A stretch of 64,000 nucleotides of DNA, taken from the NCBI RefSeq assembly GCF_018691265.1, contig NW_024881295.1, positions 20,202,243-20,266,242 of the forward strand, in the 5' to 3' direction. The notes below the pieces were generated by a model that was not told the origin of the DNA, ran no database searches, and was given only the letters and a program-made list of their open reading frames with translations. Source of the DNA: Tyto alba (lineage: Eukaryota; Chordata; Aves; Strigiformes; Tytonidae). Shown in pieces: positions 13,701 through 25,020 of the stretch. Within the stretch, counting starts at the first letter, position 1. Every line of letters begins with the position of its first letter. Made by a program: the position numbers and the translations under genes.

Positions 13701-16700
13701 CTCCACATGTCTGCGGGAGACTGCTGAAAACAAAAAGTATTAATAAACCATTTGGAGTTTGACATTTACCTGCACCCACAAGAGAAGCAAAAAAAAAAAA
13801 AATCACACATTGAGGCAGCTTATATGTCAAACTGAGACCAGTAAATAGCTGTTTATCAGAAAGTTATTTGTTATTTACTGTGAATAAAGACCCCATTTTA
13901 TTTAGTTCATTTTTGAAAACCAGGCAAACGCATTTCTCAGTTGTGCTTTCTGCATCTGCCCCAGATGGGATCTACACTCAGGGCAAAGGACACGGGCTTT
14001 GCTTTGATCCGTGCTCCACACTCCGAGAAGTTGCCTGCAAAACTTTCGCAGTAAGAACAGATAGAAGAAAAGGTGGAGAGATGGTGACATGGAAAATGAG
14101 ATGGAGGGATAAAAAGTGGGGAAAAAGTTCAAAAGGAAAGGAAATAAAGAAGAAGGAAAGGAAAGAAAGAAGAAGGGGAGGGGGAAAGGGAAAGAAAAGG
14201 GGAAAGGGAAGGGAAAGGGAAAGGGGAAAGGGGAAAGGGGAAAGGGAAAGGGGAAAGGGGAAAGGGGAAAGGAGCTTTCTCTTTGTTTCACTGCTAGGAA
14301 CAGTAATGAGTGTAAACATTTGCTGATGGCATATTTTTTATCACAGCAAGCCTCACAGCTTCAAGCATTTTCATGGCTCAAGGGCACTGCCTAATGCCAA
14401 GGAGGCTGGACTGCTCCTACAAGCCAGGAAAGTGAGACAATGAGCATGTAACAGAATTGGCACATGCAAGGCTATTTAAACTTTCACCCACAAAGGTCTG
14501 TATTAAACCCTAGAAGAAACTCCTGCAGGCACAGGAGGGTAAAATAAGAACATTTGTCACATCCAGGTTTTCATGTTTTGGGGCAGCCCAGAAAAAAAGA
14601 TAAAAAATCTGAAATACAAACCAGAGGGTGAGAAAACATGAAAGCCTATGTTTGCCATGAAAAATCCCAACCTTTTCTTCTCAAAAACAGCTGTAAAAGC
14701 TGCAGGACAATTAAACATTGAAAAATACTTCTTTTAAAAAAAGTGTATCTGTTTCGTCGTCTCCTCCAAGTACTTTCTGCTCCCTGGAATCAGGCCTGTG
14801 GCAATCAGATTAATATTATGTTATGATCTGATGATGCATTCAAATTATTTATCCAAACAGTATAATTTTTCAAAGGTACAAAAGCAGTCTCAAGGGAGAC
14901 TACAGTGTAAAGCCTCCAAGATACGCAGGGAAATGGAAGCAGAAGAAACACTATTAAAAGACATCCAACCTTTATTAGTTATGGACTGCACTGGCAGCTT
15001 ACTAGCAGCTTGAGGCTGGTCCACACTGTAACCATCATTGTGTTTATTTTTCTTATATGGCTTACTCTTGTTCCCACTTAAATTGAGAAAAGTCTAATTT
15101 CCTCATGTTACAGCAGCAGGAGCCAAATCACAGATATGTGCCTCAGAGCCTGAAGTTTTCAGTGAGTTCTGCTTCATCCTGAAGTAACAAGCCTTGTCCT
15201 CAGACTAGGAAGGGGCACGGGGAAACACAACCAAGCACTTAGTACCCAGTCTCACCCCTCTGGACCACCGTTTCTTCTCTTGGTTTTCACATTTCTCAGC
15301 TCCGTACGGCATTAAATTATTCATGGCAAAACCGTCTCTCACAATGTTTATGCAGTACTTAGTACAACGGCACCCTTTTTCAGCTGGGGCCTCTGGGCAC
15401 TCATGCAATACAAATAATCATGATGATAGCAACAATAATAACAGCCAGCTACGCTGTTCCCACTGCGTCCCCGCTGCCAGTGCCTGCTCCACAGAGCTCA
15501 GATCACTGTATTCCACTGCAGGCTCCCGGTCAGTGCCAGAGGCCATTCTTCAATAAACCTGCCTCATCCTTTAGAGCAAGAGAAAACCCTCCCAATTTTG
15601 CCTTTCAGGTTGTTTTTTGGTTTTTTTTTTTTTTTTTTTTTTGTTGTTGTTTTTTTTTTTTTTTTTTTAACTATCACAGCTGTTTCGTAATATGAGAAAA
15701 TCCCTCATTTTTATATCTAATTAGTTTGAGCAGATCCTATTATTCTGCCTCCCGTAATACTAATTATTACGCTAGCTGCATGCCTGCACGACTAATGAGT
15801 TACATTAAAGATGGGGAATTCTGAAACCTACAGAGGGAGGTACAGCATGGCTGTGATGCCAAAACAGGAGACACCAGCACCTTTCAAACAAAACTAAATC
15901 ACAATCCTAACAAGTCATTTCTGCTCCCCCTGTGTTCCCTCCAGCGACTCTTTAGAAGCAGGCATTTTGTTGCTGCACAAAGGCAAAGCTGAGGAAGGCC
16001 ACCCAGAAAAAAGCAGATTGCCCGACGTGCAAAACGGAGCGGGCCAGGGGTGATCCTTTTTGTCAGGGCAGCACAAAGTTTGTCTGAGCCACGAATAGCT
16101 GCTTCTCAGGTGAGCAATTCATTCAGACATCCCCATCAGCTCCTCGCAAGAGCCGGGAGCAGGCAGTCTGTCCTGGCAGTGCACTGTCCTCTCTGCGGGC
16201 AGGAATCAAGGCTGCCACTGTAATGCTCAAACCCACATGGTTTTCTGCTCCTGACACTGAAGTAAGGATGGGGGATATACCTGCTCATTAAAAACAATCC
16301 TGCTCTGTGTTTTGACACAAAGCTCCCTAAGAAGGCACAAGGTAAATCAGTGTCAAACCCTGCCTTAAATCCACTGAGATTACTGATGTCAAAACCAAAG
16401 ACCTTAGTTAAAGCCTGCAGTTCTGACACTCACCCTGAAGTAAATCATCACATTCTGATAAAGGTAATTGCAGACTAGGAAAAAGGGGAGCAGCAGCTAT
16501 TAGAGCACGGAGGCAAGCATCAGCAGCTCCTAGCTGAGTGCCCGGACCTGCCACTGATACTGTGTCAACCTGGAAAATCATTTAACCTTTCCAACTTTCA
16601 ATTATTACTTTAACTTGTACCTTCTCGGCTCCAAGGAGTGATGAGAGCATTAGCTAATTGCTACCTGTAAAGATTGCTAGATAAAAGAAACAATGTAGTG

Positions 16701-19700
16701 CAGATTATTTATATTGCACTAAACCCTTAAGTACTCCATCTTCAAATGATATGGAAGTATAAAAAACACATGGAGTGTAATCTTTCCTCCACTGCAGCAG
16801 CAGGGACACCGTGCCAAACACAGGGAACTGCACTGACACCTTGCTACTCTCAAATGCTACACCTGGCCTGCATTACGGGAAAGAAATCAGAGCCCTTAAC
16901 AACTTGGATAGGTCTTGCCTTCATGTGAGAAACCTTTCCAAAAACTGCGTGTTGTAGGATGTGATCTTTGGATGCCACCCCAATTATTAAAGACAACAGC
17001 GGTACAAAGCAGTGTTAACGTTTGCCAACCTTAGTTGGAATTGTTTTCCTATGTGGCAAGGACCGAGCTGAGCCAGGATAAAGTAACTCATAGATCACAT
17101 ACACTGTAAATTGATAAAAAGTTGGGAAGGGAGATTTATTAAAAAGGACTAAATACAGCTGGGTGAAACAGTTATCAGAAAGGAGCATAATTCAAAAAAA
17201 TGAAGGGTACATTACAGAAAGAGCAGGGAGACTGCTTATTCTATTTAATTTTATCTTAATCAGAAGAATAAATAGCTAAAAGTACAAGATTTATGGTGAG
17301 AGAGGGAGGAATAATGAGGGTGACAGAGTGAAAAAAAAAAAGAAATAAAGCCTATCAGGCAACCCAGCTCAATAAAAATAAATTCCTCCTCTCTCAGCGG
17401 TTAAAGCAACATGTTTCCCGAGTCCTGACAATACCCCATTCTTTTGCTTTCTGGCTGGCTGGAACCCGAACAACCATCAATCAAGTTTGGGTGGCCGTGA
17501 AGTAGGCCAGATGGAGTATGTCGGAAGCGTTTTCTGCTCTTCAGTGCAAGTTGGCCATTAGAGCAGCCGCTCGACAGAAGTGCCTGAGTCTTTAACATCT
17601 GTCAAGATAGTTTAGGGAGACCTTGAACATCCCCGGCCTTGCAGACACTGATTAGAATATGCAATTGTGTGTGCTAGAGGGGAGGTGGCAGCCTCCACTG
17701 GGATTCTGTGATAAAAAATTACCCGCTCGTCCTTTCCAGTCCTCGTGACAGGCTTTCTCATGACCTCATTTGTGTACTAAATACACAAACCATGGTGTCT
17801 GGGATATCACTACCACGTTGCTGACAATCTCTCTGTCCCAATGCACAACATTCAAGAATGGACAACAGTTTTCATCCTGTGTTAACGAGACTTTAGCACA
17901 GGAGCCCAGGACCAAGCTACTGTCTTCCAATCTGAAAACACCACAGCAAAGCTATAGAGAAAAGAGCTCATCAGAAATCCAGATAAAATTCAAATTTCCG
18001 ATTCTTCATCTGCTCTCCCCTTTAAATCTGATATATAGCACAGTTTCTCTAACAATTCTCTTGCAAACAGTGAGCTCCAAAATGTCCAACTGTCACAGAC
18101 TACAATCCGTAATTCGAGTCAGCTGCTCAGAAGAAAAAATACTGAGACAGAGCAGTTTCTAATAAGGAAAAAATACAGGGGGTTTGTTTATTTCCAAAAT
18201 AATGAGAGTACTTCAAAAAGATTTAAGGCTTTTTCATGAATGCTGGCTAATGATAAAATAAATCCACCAGAATACTTAGATCACCAGTTTATAAGGCAGG
18301 CATTGATTCCCAAGGTTAATGAGTGCCTCCTGGTTTAATTTAGCAGAAGTTTTGCCACAGCTCATAGAAGTTCATGGGAAACCAAAATATACTTTTATCG
18401 GCACACCTGCAAAATTTTAAAACCCCTGGGATTTTTCTGCAGGTATAATTTTCCTTTCTGTTAAGCACAGATCAAACACCTATGAAACAGCAGCCATCTT
18501 TGAAATAGTCAGGTGAGAGAAGAGAGACACAGGATTCATCCTACCAGCAAAATAGCTACATGTTCATGAGCTGGAAAGATGGATAAGCAACAGGAAAGCA
18601 GCAGTTACAGATAACATCCATTTATTTACATTTTTCTCAAAGAACAGAGAAAGTGAGGAGGAACTTCAGACACCAAGCCATACTAAGGAAATGTGTCAGG
18701 CAAAATCTGATACATAATACTTCACTGGGCAAGCCTAGATGAAATAATCTGCCTTACTCACACACCTTCTTGGGTTCTTAACTAGCTGCATTAACTTTTT
18801 TAAAAAATACAAGACTTAGGGACAATTGTGAAGATCTCAGATAAAGATATCTGCTCCACATGCAAGCAGTGATCAAAAGAAAAACATTTAGGTTATTTAG
18901 TGGGTGTAATGAACACTAAAGGAAGTATTACAACGATATTTTATTTTTCAACACAAATCTGTGGAGGATATGCTTGGAATATTGTGCACAGAACAGTCTC
19001 TTCATCTCAAAAGTAATTTTGCAATAATATAAGGAATTTAGTCAAGTCCAGTAGAGAGTATTCTTATAATGGATAAATTGTTATACAACAAAATACTGAA
19101 CTCAGAGGTTTTAGCTTCAAAAGATAGCAAGTGACAAAAAGTAACAGAAGATATATAAAACTACAATTGACTGGAGAAGCTAGATAGGGGCTTTTACTCA
19201 CACCATGTACAATATGAAATCAAAAGGAAAAGTGATGGCATGGAGAGGTTATAAACACAACCAGAAGGAAAAATTCAGGGCACGGGAAAAGAGTTTAGTC
19301 AGGAAAATCATGAAAAATACCCTTTTTCTGAATACTAGTATTTTTCAGTGCAATATTCTCAGTCAGTTCACATCGGCTTTTGGTACTCCCAACCTACTGC
19401 TGTCAGAGATGTATTCAGTGATGCAGCTCTTGAAGCACACCAGTCAGAAGGTAACTGTTTAGCATCAGAACAGACTCCTGTAATCAATAAGCCCCTCACT
19501 ATGCTGCTGCCAGAGCTCCCAAATGCCAGAGCACCACTGCCCTGCTACTCCAGGCAATCACAGTAGGAACAACATATGGCACTTGATCAGCATTTACAGG
19601 TCTAGCTGCATATGAATACAGATCTTATGCAACACTGTCTCTCAGACAAAAAAAAAAAAAATGCTGCCTCAAAATCATATATCATATGCTTTTTTTCTTG

Positions 19701-22700
19701 TAGACTTGAGCCATTGATATGAAGCTATGGGTGAAAAGGGAGGCTAGTATGTACCTGCAGTCTTTTCCAAGTGCTCAGACAATAATCTAGATCTTCTCGT
19801 CTCCAAAGAATTAAACTGGGTACTATTCTAACTAAAGCTTGAACACAGTTTAATTCTTCCTTTATTTAGTTGTGGGTGGGGACTTACCTCCAACCTGTCA
19901 TTTCCTTCACCTTGAGCAGAAAACAGAAATACCAGCTAACGTGTCAGCACTCAGATTTTTAACTCAGAAATGAAGTTCAGTAGGGCACAACATTTCACAC
20001 AGTATTAATCTGCTTGACCTAATTTCTTACTCTAGTCCCTCCTGCTGCTGCCAACATACTGTCCAGTGTGGCTGCTGCGTAGTTATACCCACAGATCTGC
20101 AATATGGATTTCTTAACTTTAGCTCAGGGCACAGGCAGGCTGTGACTGTGTGACTTCCACACGTGCCGCTCCTACTAATGCCAACAGCAGATGAACAAGC
20201 AGGTGGCATGCAAGAAGACGCTGTGAGATTTCTAATTCAAGTCAGAGAGCAGACTTTCTGCCCACAGTTGTTGTGATCACAAACCTACGTTTGTACCTCT
20301 TTCTCCTTTTGCGTTCCTTCAAACCAAATGAAGTCAGGTTTCCTAATCAAGTCAAACTATGTTTGCTGCAGCCAGTCCCAATCTGAGTTTCAGTCTCAGC
20401 TACAACTCGTATCTAGAATCAGTTAAACTCCCATACAGCAATTTCACAAGCTCTGCCTTTAAAACTGTGACTTGAAAATGACCCTGTACCACTCAACAGC
20501 CTTGCTCTCACAAAACAATGCTGCATCGACACTCTGCTGTTTCTTCCTCTCCCCTTTTCTGACAGCCACTGATAGAATATACTGACTCAGCAGGAGCAGA
20601 ACAAGGCAGAGGGCTGCTAGTGGCTTGAGTGGCAGAGGCCTTCTGGCAGCACAATAGGTAGGCATGGAAACTTACTCAAAAAAAACTAAACCAAAACCTC
20701 ACCAAAAAATCTTTCCCCCCGCAAACTAATAAACAATAAAATCACACAGCTCAAAGCCCTTCCTACATTCTCACTCCCAAATGAAAATGAAAACTGCTGC
20801 CAGCTCAACCAAGTCTCTGAAAATCTAGTTGTCTCCTCTCTGCTTCACAGCTTGTCATTATCTATGCAGGTTCTAGACTCACAACTTATGTGATAACGCC
20901 AGGGATGGTGTGCAAGGAAAACCAGTTATGGCTGTACTGACTTGCAAAGCAGATGGCTGCAGATTTTTTCTGCCTGTGTGCGTGCAACCTCATCAGACGT
21001 GTCCCTGGTTGCACAAGCAGAGCAGGCCACCTGCAGGTACTCCACAGATCAATGGTGCACCACCATCCACAATTTGAAAATTGCTCGTCCCAGTTGCACC
21101 TGTCACTCCTAATCACATTTATTTTTATAATTACCCAAGTATTCAGAGCCTGGAATGTGTTAAACCTAGCTGGTTTTAAGCAAACAAATGCCAGGGTAGC
21201 ATAGCTTTTATAATCCACTTAAAACACATTACTTCTGTATCTCAAACAAGATCTCACAGTTTTAGCTCCCACTGTAAATCATCCTACACACATAACACCT
21301 GCTACTCTGACAAAAGAGTACATTAAAAGGCTTTTATGATTAGAAAGAAAGTAAGTTTGTCTAAGGGAACCTGGAAACACAAATGCAGGGCATATGCCTT
21401 TCTGTGTACTAGGAATTACACTGTCACTTGCATTTAAATAAGACACATACATTATGTACTCTCCTTTCTTCTATCTTTGAATAAAAAAATACACAAACCC
21501 AAGGGTGCAGAACACCCACATATCCTCTCTTCATTGTGCAGTGAGCAGAATATCCTTTCAATACTACCTGTCCAAAAGAAAAGCAGTCTCTTGTTCAACT
21601 AGTCATCATTCGATACCAAACAAAACTTACATTAAAGGTGTCATTATCAAGAGACATTTTTGCATGCTATTATTGGTCTGTTCCCATCAACAGATGAGTT
21701 ATGAAAATCACCTGTACCCTGGAGGTCTACCGAGCATCAGCAGATTGGGAGCAATACAGGTGGTCGAAGGTTAGAGCTGGAGCTCTAATCTTCAGGTCAC
21801 CTCTCGTGTACGAGACTGGCTCGACTACACATCTCAGGAATATTGTCTGACAACTGGGAGATGGGAGCAGTGCGGAACTGAGGCAAGGTCATGAAAGCAC
21901 AATCTCCCGTACTACTGACCCCCCGCTGAAGCACAGGGGACATCACAAATCCAGCGATTTAAATGAACTAGTGCGCAGCTTTCAGCAAACGGAATTTACC
22001 TTGAGGTTTGGGTTTGGTAAGCTTCCCACAGGGCTTTGAGATTGTGACAGTCTTCTGGCAGTCAGCATTGTGAAGGGCTCTCTTTAGGTTCCCGGTCCGA
22101 GTCTTCAAGGCAGTATTCAAGTCACATTCTCCCCAGGCCTGGAACTGGTATTTGCACTCCGCTGCAATGAGTAAATAAATGGCAATAATTAAAGCAGGAT
22201 GACTGACTGTGAAAATAAAAATGTTATAGAGTCTAATAGGATATCGTGGACAGCCAGTGCTTGTAGACAAAAGGATCGTGCAACTGAAGAAAGGAATCAC
22301 AAGAAAAATTTAAAGATGATTTGCAGTGATAATTGCAGTCTCTCCCCCCCCCCCCCCCCCAAAAAAAAATACTTTAAAATCAAATCCTCTTGCTTTTGCA
22401 TGGATATTACATTATTGTCATATAAAGGAAAATACATTCAACTGAAAATACACAAGAAATTAAAAAAAGAAGGAAACAACAGCAGTGGGAAACCTCATCC
22501 ACATTTTATATGGTTGTTCCTCCATTTGTGTGATGCCAAAGGTTACCAAATAAGGACTGAATAGTTTCAGCAATGTATGTGCAACTATGAAATTGTCAGG
22601 TCTGAAACTGCTGCAGTCACCACCTTAGTAATGTCACAATGATGTCAAAGCCACCCAAGCTGTTTACTAGAAAAAAGCCAAGTTTGCAAGAGTAATCAGA

Positions 22701-25019
22701 TCTGAGTCCTGGACAGACACCTCGTCCAGGACAGATCCGATGTATCTTTCTGAAGCGTTTTAGATGAACCTTCCGAACTGAATAATATAGATGACATACA
22801 CTGGTCTTCATTCACTCCTTTCAGTGCCCACACTGGACTCCACCCACGCTCCATGCTGCAAACCACCCGTCGCAAGGTCACGCAAAGCCGGTGGTAACCA
22901 TCACAGAGATTCCCAGCTGTGAGCGAACACACGGCACTTACACTGATGCCTTAAACAGGGCTGTACACCACAGGAGAGCAAATTTAAACATGCCGCTGGA
23001 ACACTGAGTTTACAACAAGTAGGTTACGTGGTCTTTCCGCAGAGGAGCTGCTTTGCTCTGAAGCAGCTGCCTTCCGATGAACACGCCCGTTCTAGTTGCG
23101 ATGAACTTGAAATACAGAAGTAGCCCCTTCCCCAAGACATTCACAGAGAGAAGCAGAAAATACGGGCTTCCTTCTCCACACTTCAGTAAAAACCAAGGCA
23201 CGTCCCTTGAGAGAGTGATGCTTACCTCCAAATTGCTTCTTCCAGTTGCAGGGAATCTTACACTTCTGAGTTTTGGTGGTTTGCTTGCACTCAGCTCCGG
23301 TGCGAGTGCCCTCACGCGTGCCCAGGCCACAGTCACCACTGGTGGGCACGCAGACGCTCCACTGCCATTCCCCGCAGTCAGACTTCTTCGCCTTTTTCTC
23401 TGCATGAAGACAAGGAACCGAGCCCAAGCAAGACAAGTGGTCAATACCCAGAGCCTACGGAGAATCTCCCTGAACTTCACTAAACAGTCACAGCACCTGA
23501 ACGGGTGAACAAGGGAGACGCTCATAAAACAACTGCTTCAAAAGCAAAAGGTCTGGCGTCCTCCTCACGGTTTTTCAGAAACAGATCAGCTTCTTTGACT
23601 CCAAAGCAGGGTGGATCATTCAAATCCAGTCCCACTACCATGTCTTCTAGTCCACTTAGGTAATCTCAAGTGGATTTTCACCTTCAGGATGGAGAATCAT
23701 CTAGAAACCCTCAGGGATCAGTGACCAAAACATGCAGAAGGGCTCACTCAGAAAGAACACTCCTCTGCTTCCAGTAGCTGATGGCATGTAAATTTTTTCA
23801 GTCTCAGCTGAAGCACTACACACTATACAAATTACAAAGTTATATGTTGTGTATCAGAGGATTCTAGCACCTCCAGGGAACAGCTGTGGGATACGAACTT
23901 TTCACTTCTTATACCATGCCACATCTTATGTCAGAATATGACCAAAACTCCAAAGGTGAAGAAAAACTACATGGAGGAGGACACTCAAAATGCTGTTGAA
24001 CACAGGTGGGTTTGCTGATCAGAGACAAATTAAGGATCGTGATTTCATTTAAATCCTTAAGCCCAAGTCTCAGGAAAAAAGACAGCAATGTTATCAAACT
24101 CAAGGGTTCACAAAATAATTAGTTAGGCCCCCGAAACATCAGAAGTAACTTTGAATAACCTTATATAAAATTACTTTTCTTCTAGTTCTTGTATATTTAC
24201 ATTCACATTTTCTCATATTTCCATACAGCCACAATGGTTAGAAACACCTTTTTTTTTTAGTGGAATCACTATTTCTGATAGACTCGCAGGTCATATTAAC
24301 TGGTGTGGAAGTAGCCTGTAAATAATAAGACCTTATGGAAAACACCAAAAGATGTGTTCCTTAAAAACCGTCAAAACTGAGTTTGACAGATATGAATTTT
24401 CTACCCCAGGCCTGTCTCTCCTATAATGAGGCCTGAGTTCATTACTGACAGAAAGAAATTACTGCTGGATGTCTGGATGTCTATCTGCAGCCGTGAGTTA
24501 GTTCAATTCTTTGTCAGAGGATTTTCACGTCACACAGCATTGGTGTAGCAGTGTCATATACAACACCGAACAAGCGACATGGTAACTGCTCTTTCACCAC
24601 TCCTGTTTGGTTCTCCCTAAATCAAGCACGAACCTACTCCCAGAGCAAATTTTAAGCTGCCTTGCAGTACCCGCTCTGTGATAAACTAAGGACTCCAGTC
24701 TCCGGGGCCGTCAATCTGCCAGATTTCATGGAAACTACTTTCCGTTTTCCGATTTAACACAGAGCAACATGTCACAGCCACAAATCCCCACCCTGCATGC
24801 CAAAAGGTTAACAAATGACCTGCATTTCATAACAAAACCAGAAGCATTTGACATTCTCCCACACATACAATTTATCTCGGGGATTAGCTCTGAATTTCAC
24901 TGGTCCTTACCTGGTTTCTCTTTTTTGCCAGCCTCAGTGGTACTCACAGCTGCCAGTATGAAAACAAGTGCCAGGAGGGCAGCTGTGAACACGCGACGTT
25001 GCTGCTGTTGCTGTTGCAT
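7709..25019 (-). CDS. PTN: pleiotrophin, four joined coding exons
   Basis: Coding exons in transcript order are 24911-25019, 23226-23399, 22000-22161 and 7709-7761; together they give 498 nt, 165 residues plus TAA. Pleiotrophin is a secreted heparin- and chondroitin-sulfate-binding cytokine of the midkine family. Known receptors include PTPRZ1, syndecans and ALK, with roles in neurite outgrowth, angiogenesis and bone. Seen here: signal peptide 1-30 (six Gln, Arg-Arg at 8-9, hydrophobic core 10-25, cleavage predicted after Thr-Glu-Ala), basic N-tail 31-44, N-terminal thrombospondin-like domain with Cys 45, 53, 60, 74, 83, 87, hinge 88-96, C-terminal domain with Cys 97, 107, 129, 139, and Lys-rich tail 140-165. 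Numbered from the predicted mature start, the cysteines fall at 15, 23, 30, 44, 53, 57, 67, 77, 99 and 109, as I recall for mammalian pleiotrophin. Midkine is excluded by the long C-terminal tail ending KMLD and by sequence. The mammalian precursor is 168 residues. Confidence 0.97.
8819..8926. repeat. C-rich to CAAA/AAC low-complexity tract
   Basis: A run of C's followed by A13 and then imperfect CAA/CAAA repeats for about 100 bp. Lysine/threonine/glutamine-rich open frames over it are artefacts of composition. Confidence 0.9.
9422..9455. repeat. imperfect TG/CATG microsatellite
   Basis: Alternating purine-pyrimidine sequence of TG repeats interrupted by CATG and GCATGCATG; a possible Z-DNA former. 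Confidence 0.85.
14146..14274 (+). repeat. 129-nt homopurine tract, (GGGAAA/GGGGAAA)n
   Basis: Every base from 14146 to 14274 on the plus strand is A or G. The right half is a microsatellite of GGGAAA, GGGGAAA and related units. The PTN transcript would carry the pyrimidine complement deep in intron 4. Such mirror-symmetric purine tracts can form triplex DNA or, through repeated G-runs, quadruplexes. Confidence 0.95.
15612..15668. repeat. poly-T with GTTGTTGTT interruption
   Basis: T-runs of 6, 22 and 18 separated by GG and GTTGTTG. It reads as a long A-rich tract on the PTN strand. Confidence 0.9.
22000..22161 (-). CDS. PTN: PTN exon 4: C-terminal thrombospondin-like domain
   Basis: This 162-nt exon has acceptor ATTGCAG|CGGAGTGC and donor CTCAAG|GTAAAT, with phase 1 at both ends. 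It encodes residues 95-148, from [14 protein letters not shown] through [13 protein letters not shown]. It carries Cys 97, 107, 129 and 139, which should form two disulfides, and the Lys/Arg cluster KTRTGNLKR that in the family contributes to the main glycosaminoglycan-binding face. Compared with the mammalian protein as I remember it, Asn119 replaces Ser and Asp128 replaces Glu, both conservative changes. Intron 3 upstream is only 1,064 nt; intron 4 downstream is 14,238 nt. Confidence 0.97.
22162..23225 (-). other. PTN: PTN intron 3
   Basis: A 1,064-nt intron with consensus GTAAGC donor and ATTGCAG acceptor. The one notable feature is a C17-A9 tract at 22344-22369, which reads T9-G17 in the transcript about 183 nt before exon 4. 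Confidence 0.93.
22344..22369. repeat. C17-A9 homopolymer junction in PTN intron 3
   Basis: Seventeen C then nine A on the plus strand; T9-G17 in the transcript. Length may be affected by sequencing or assembly error. Confidence 0.9.
23226..23399 (-). CDS. PTN: PTN exon 3: N-terminal thrombospondin-like domain
   Basis: This 174-nt exon has acceptor ATGCAG|AGAAAAAGG and donor GGAG|GTAAGC, with phase 1 at both ends. It encodes residues 37-94. The segment holds six cysteines (45, 53, 60, 74, 83, 87), the tryptophans of the [11 protein letters not shown] segment, and the strongly conserved [17 protein letters not shown] stretch, which identify the pleiotrophin/midkine family. KKQFG at the end is the start of the hinge. 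In the known structure this domain is a three-stranded antiparallel sheet held by three disulfides. It lies 1,511 nt downstream of exon 2. Confidence 0.97.
23400..24910 (-). other. PTN: PTN intron 2
   Basis: A 1,511-nt intron with GTAAGG donor and TTCATGCAG acceptor. No repeat or additional exon was recognised. Confidence 0.93.
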
Positions 25020-25020
25020 T
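24911..25020 (-). CDS. PTN: PTN exon 2: start codon, signal peptide and first mature residues
   Basis: The ATG is at 25019-25017. It is preceded by one transcribed base and then a strong acceptor: a pyrimidine-rich tract including T15 (complement of 25043-25057) followed by CCCCAG. The exon encodes residues 1-36, starting M-QQQQQQ-RR, followed by an Ala/Leu/Val/Phe/Ile hydrophobic segment and ending GKKEKP. The donor is CCAG|GTAAGG, leaving phase 1. I chose this ATG because it sits at the exon edge and opens a complete signal peptide in frame with the mature protein. The rest of the 5'UTR must come from an upstream exon. The Gln run is written as mixed CAA and CAG codons. Confidence 0.95.

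Larger units (their letters stand above)
7762..21999 (-). other. PTN: PTN intron 4
   Basis: A 14,238-nt intron between exon 4 (donor GGTAAAT) and exon 5 (acceptor TTGACAG). I found no exon or recognisable transposon inside. Contents are simple repeats (8819-8926, 9422-9455, 14146-14274, 15612-15668), a CpG-retaining patch near 10,960-11,140, a TAAT-rich patch near 15,700-15,810 and a slightly GC-richer patch at 17,390-17,690. Confidence 0.9.

Noticed and set aside
13868..14326. Open frames rich in Lys/Glu/Gly (plus) or Phe/Pro/Ser (minus)
   Set aside because: Pure consequence of the homopurine microsatellite.
23010..23525. 171-codon minus-strand open frame overlapping PTN exon 3
   Set aside because: It is in a different frame from the true exon; the exon 3 reading frame has the cysteine pattern and phase.
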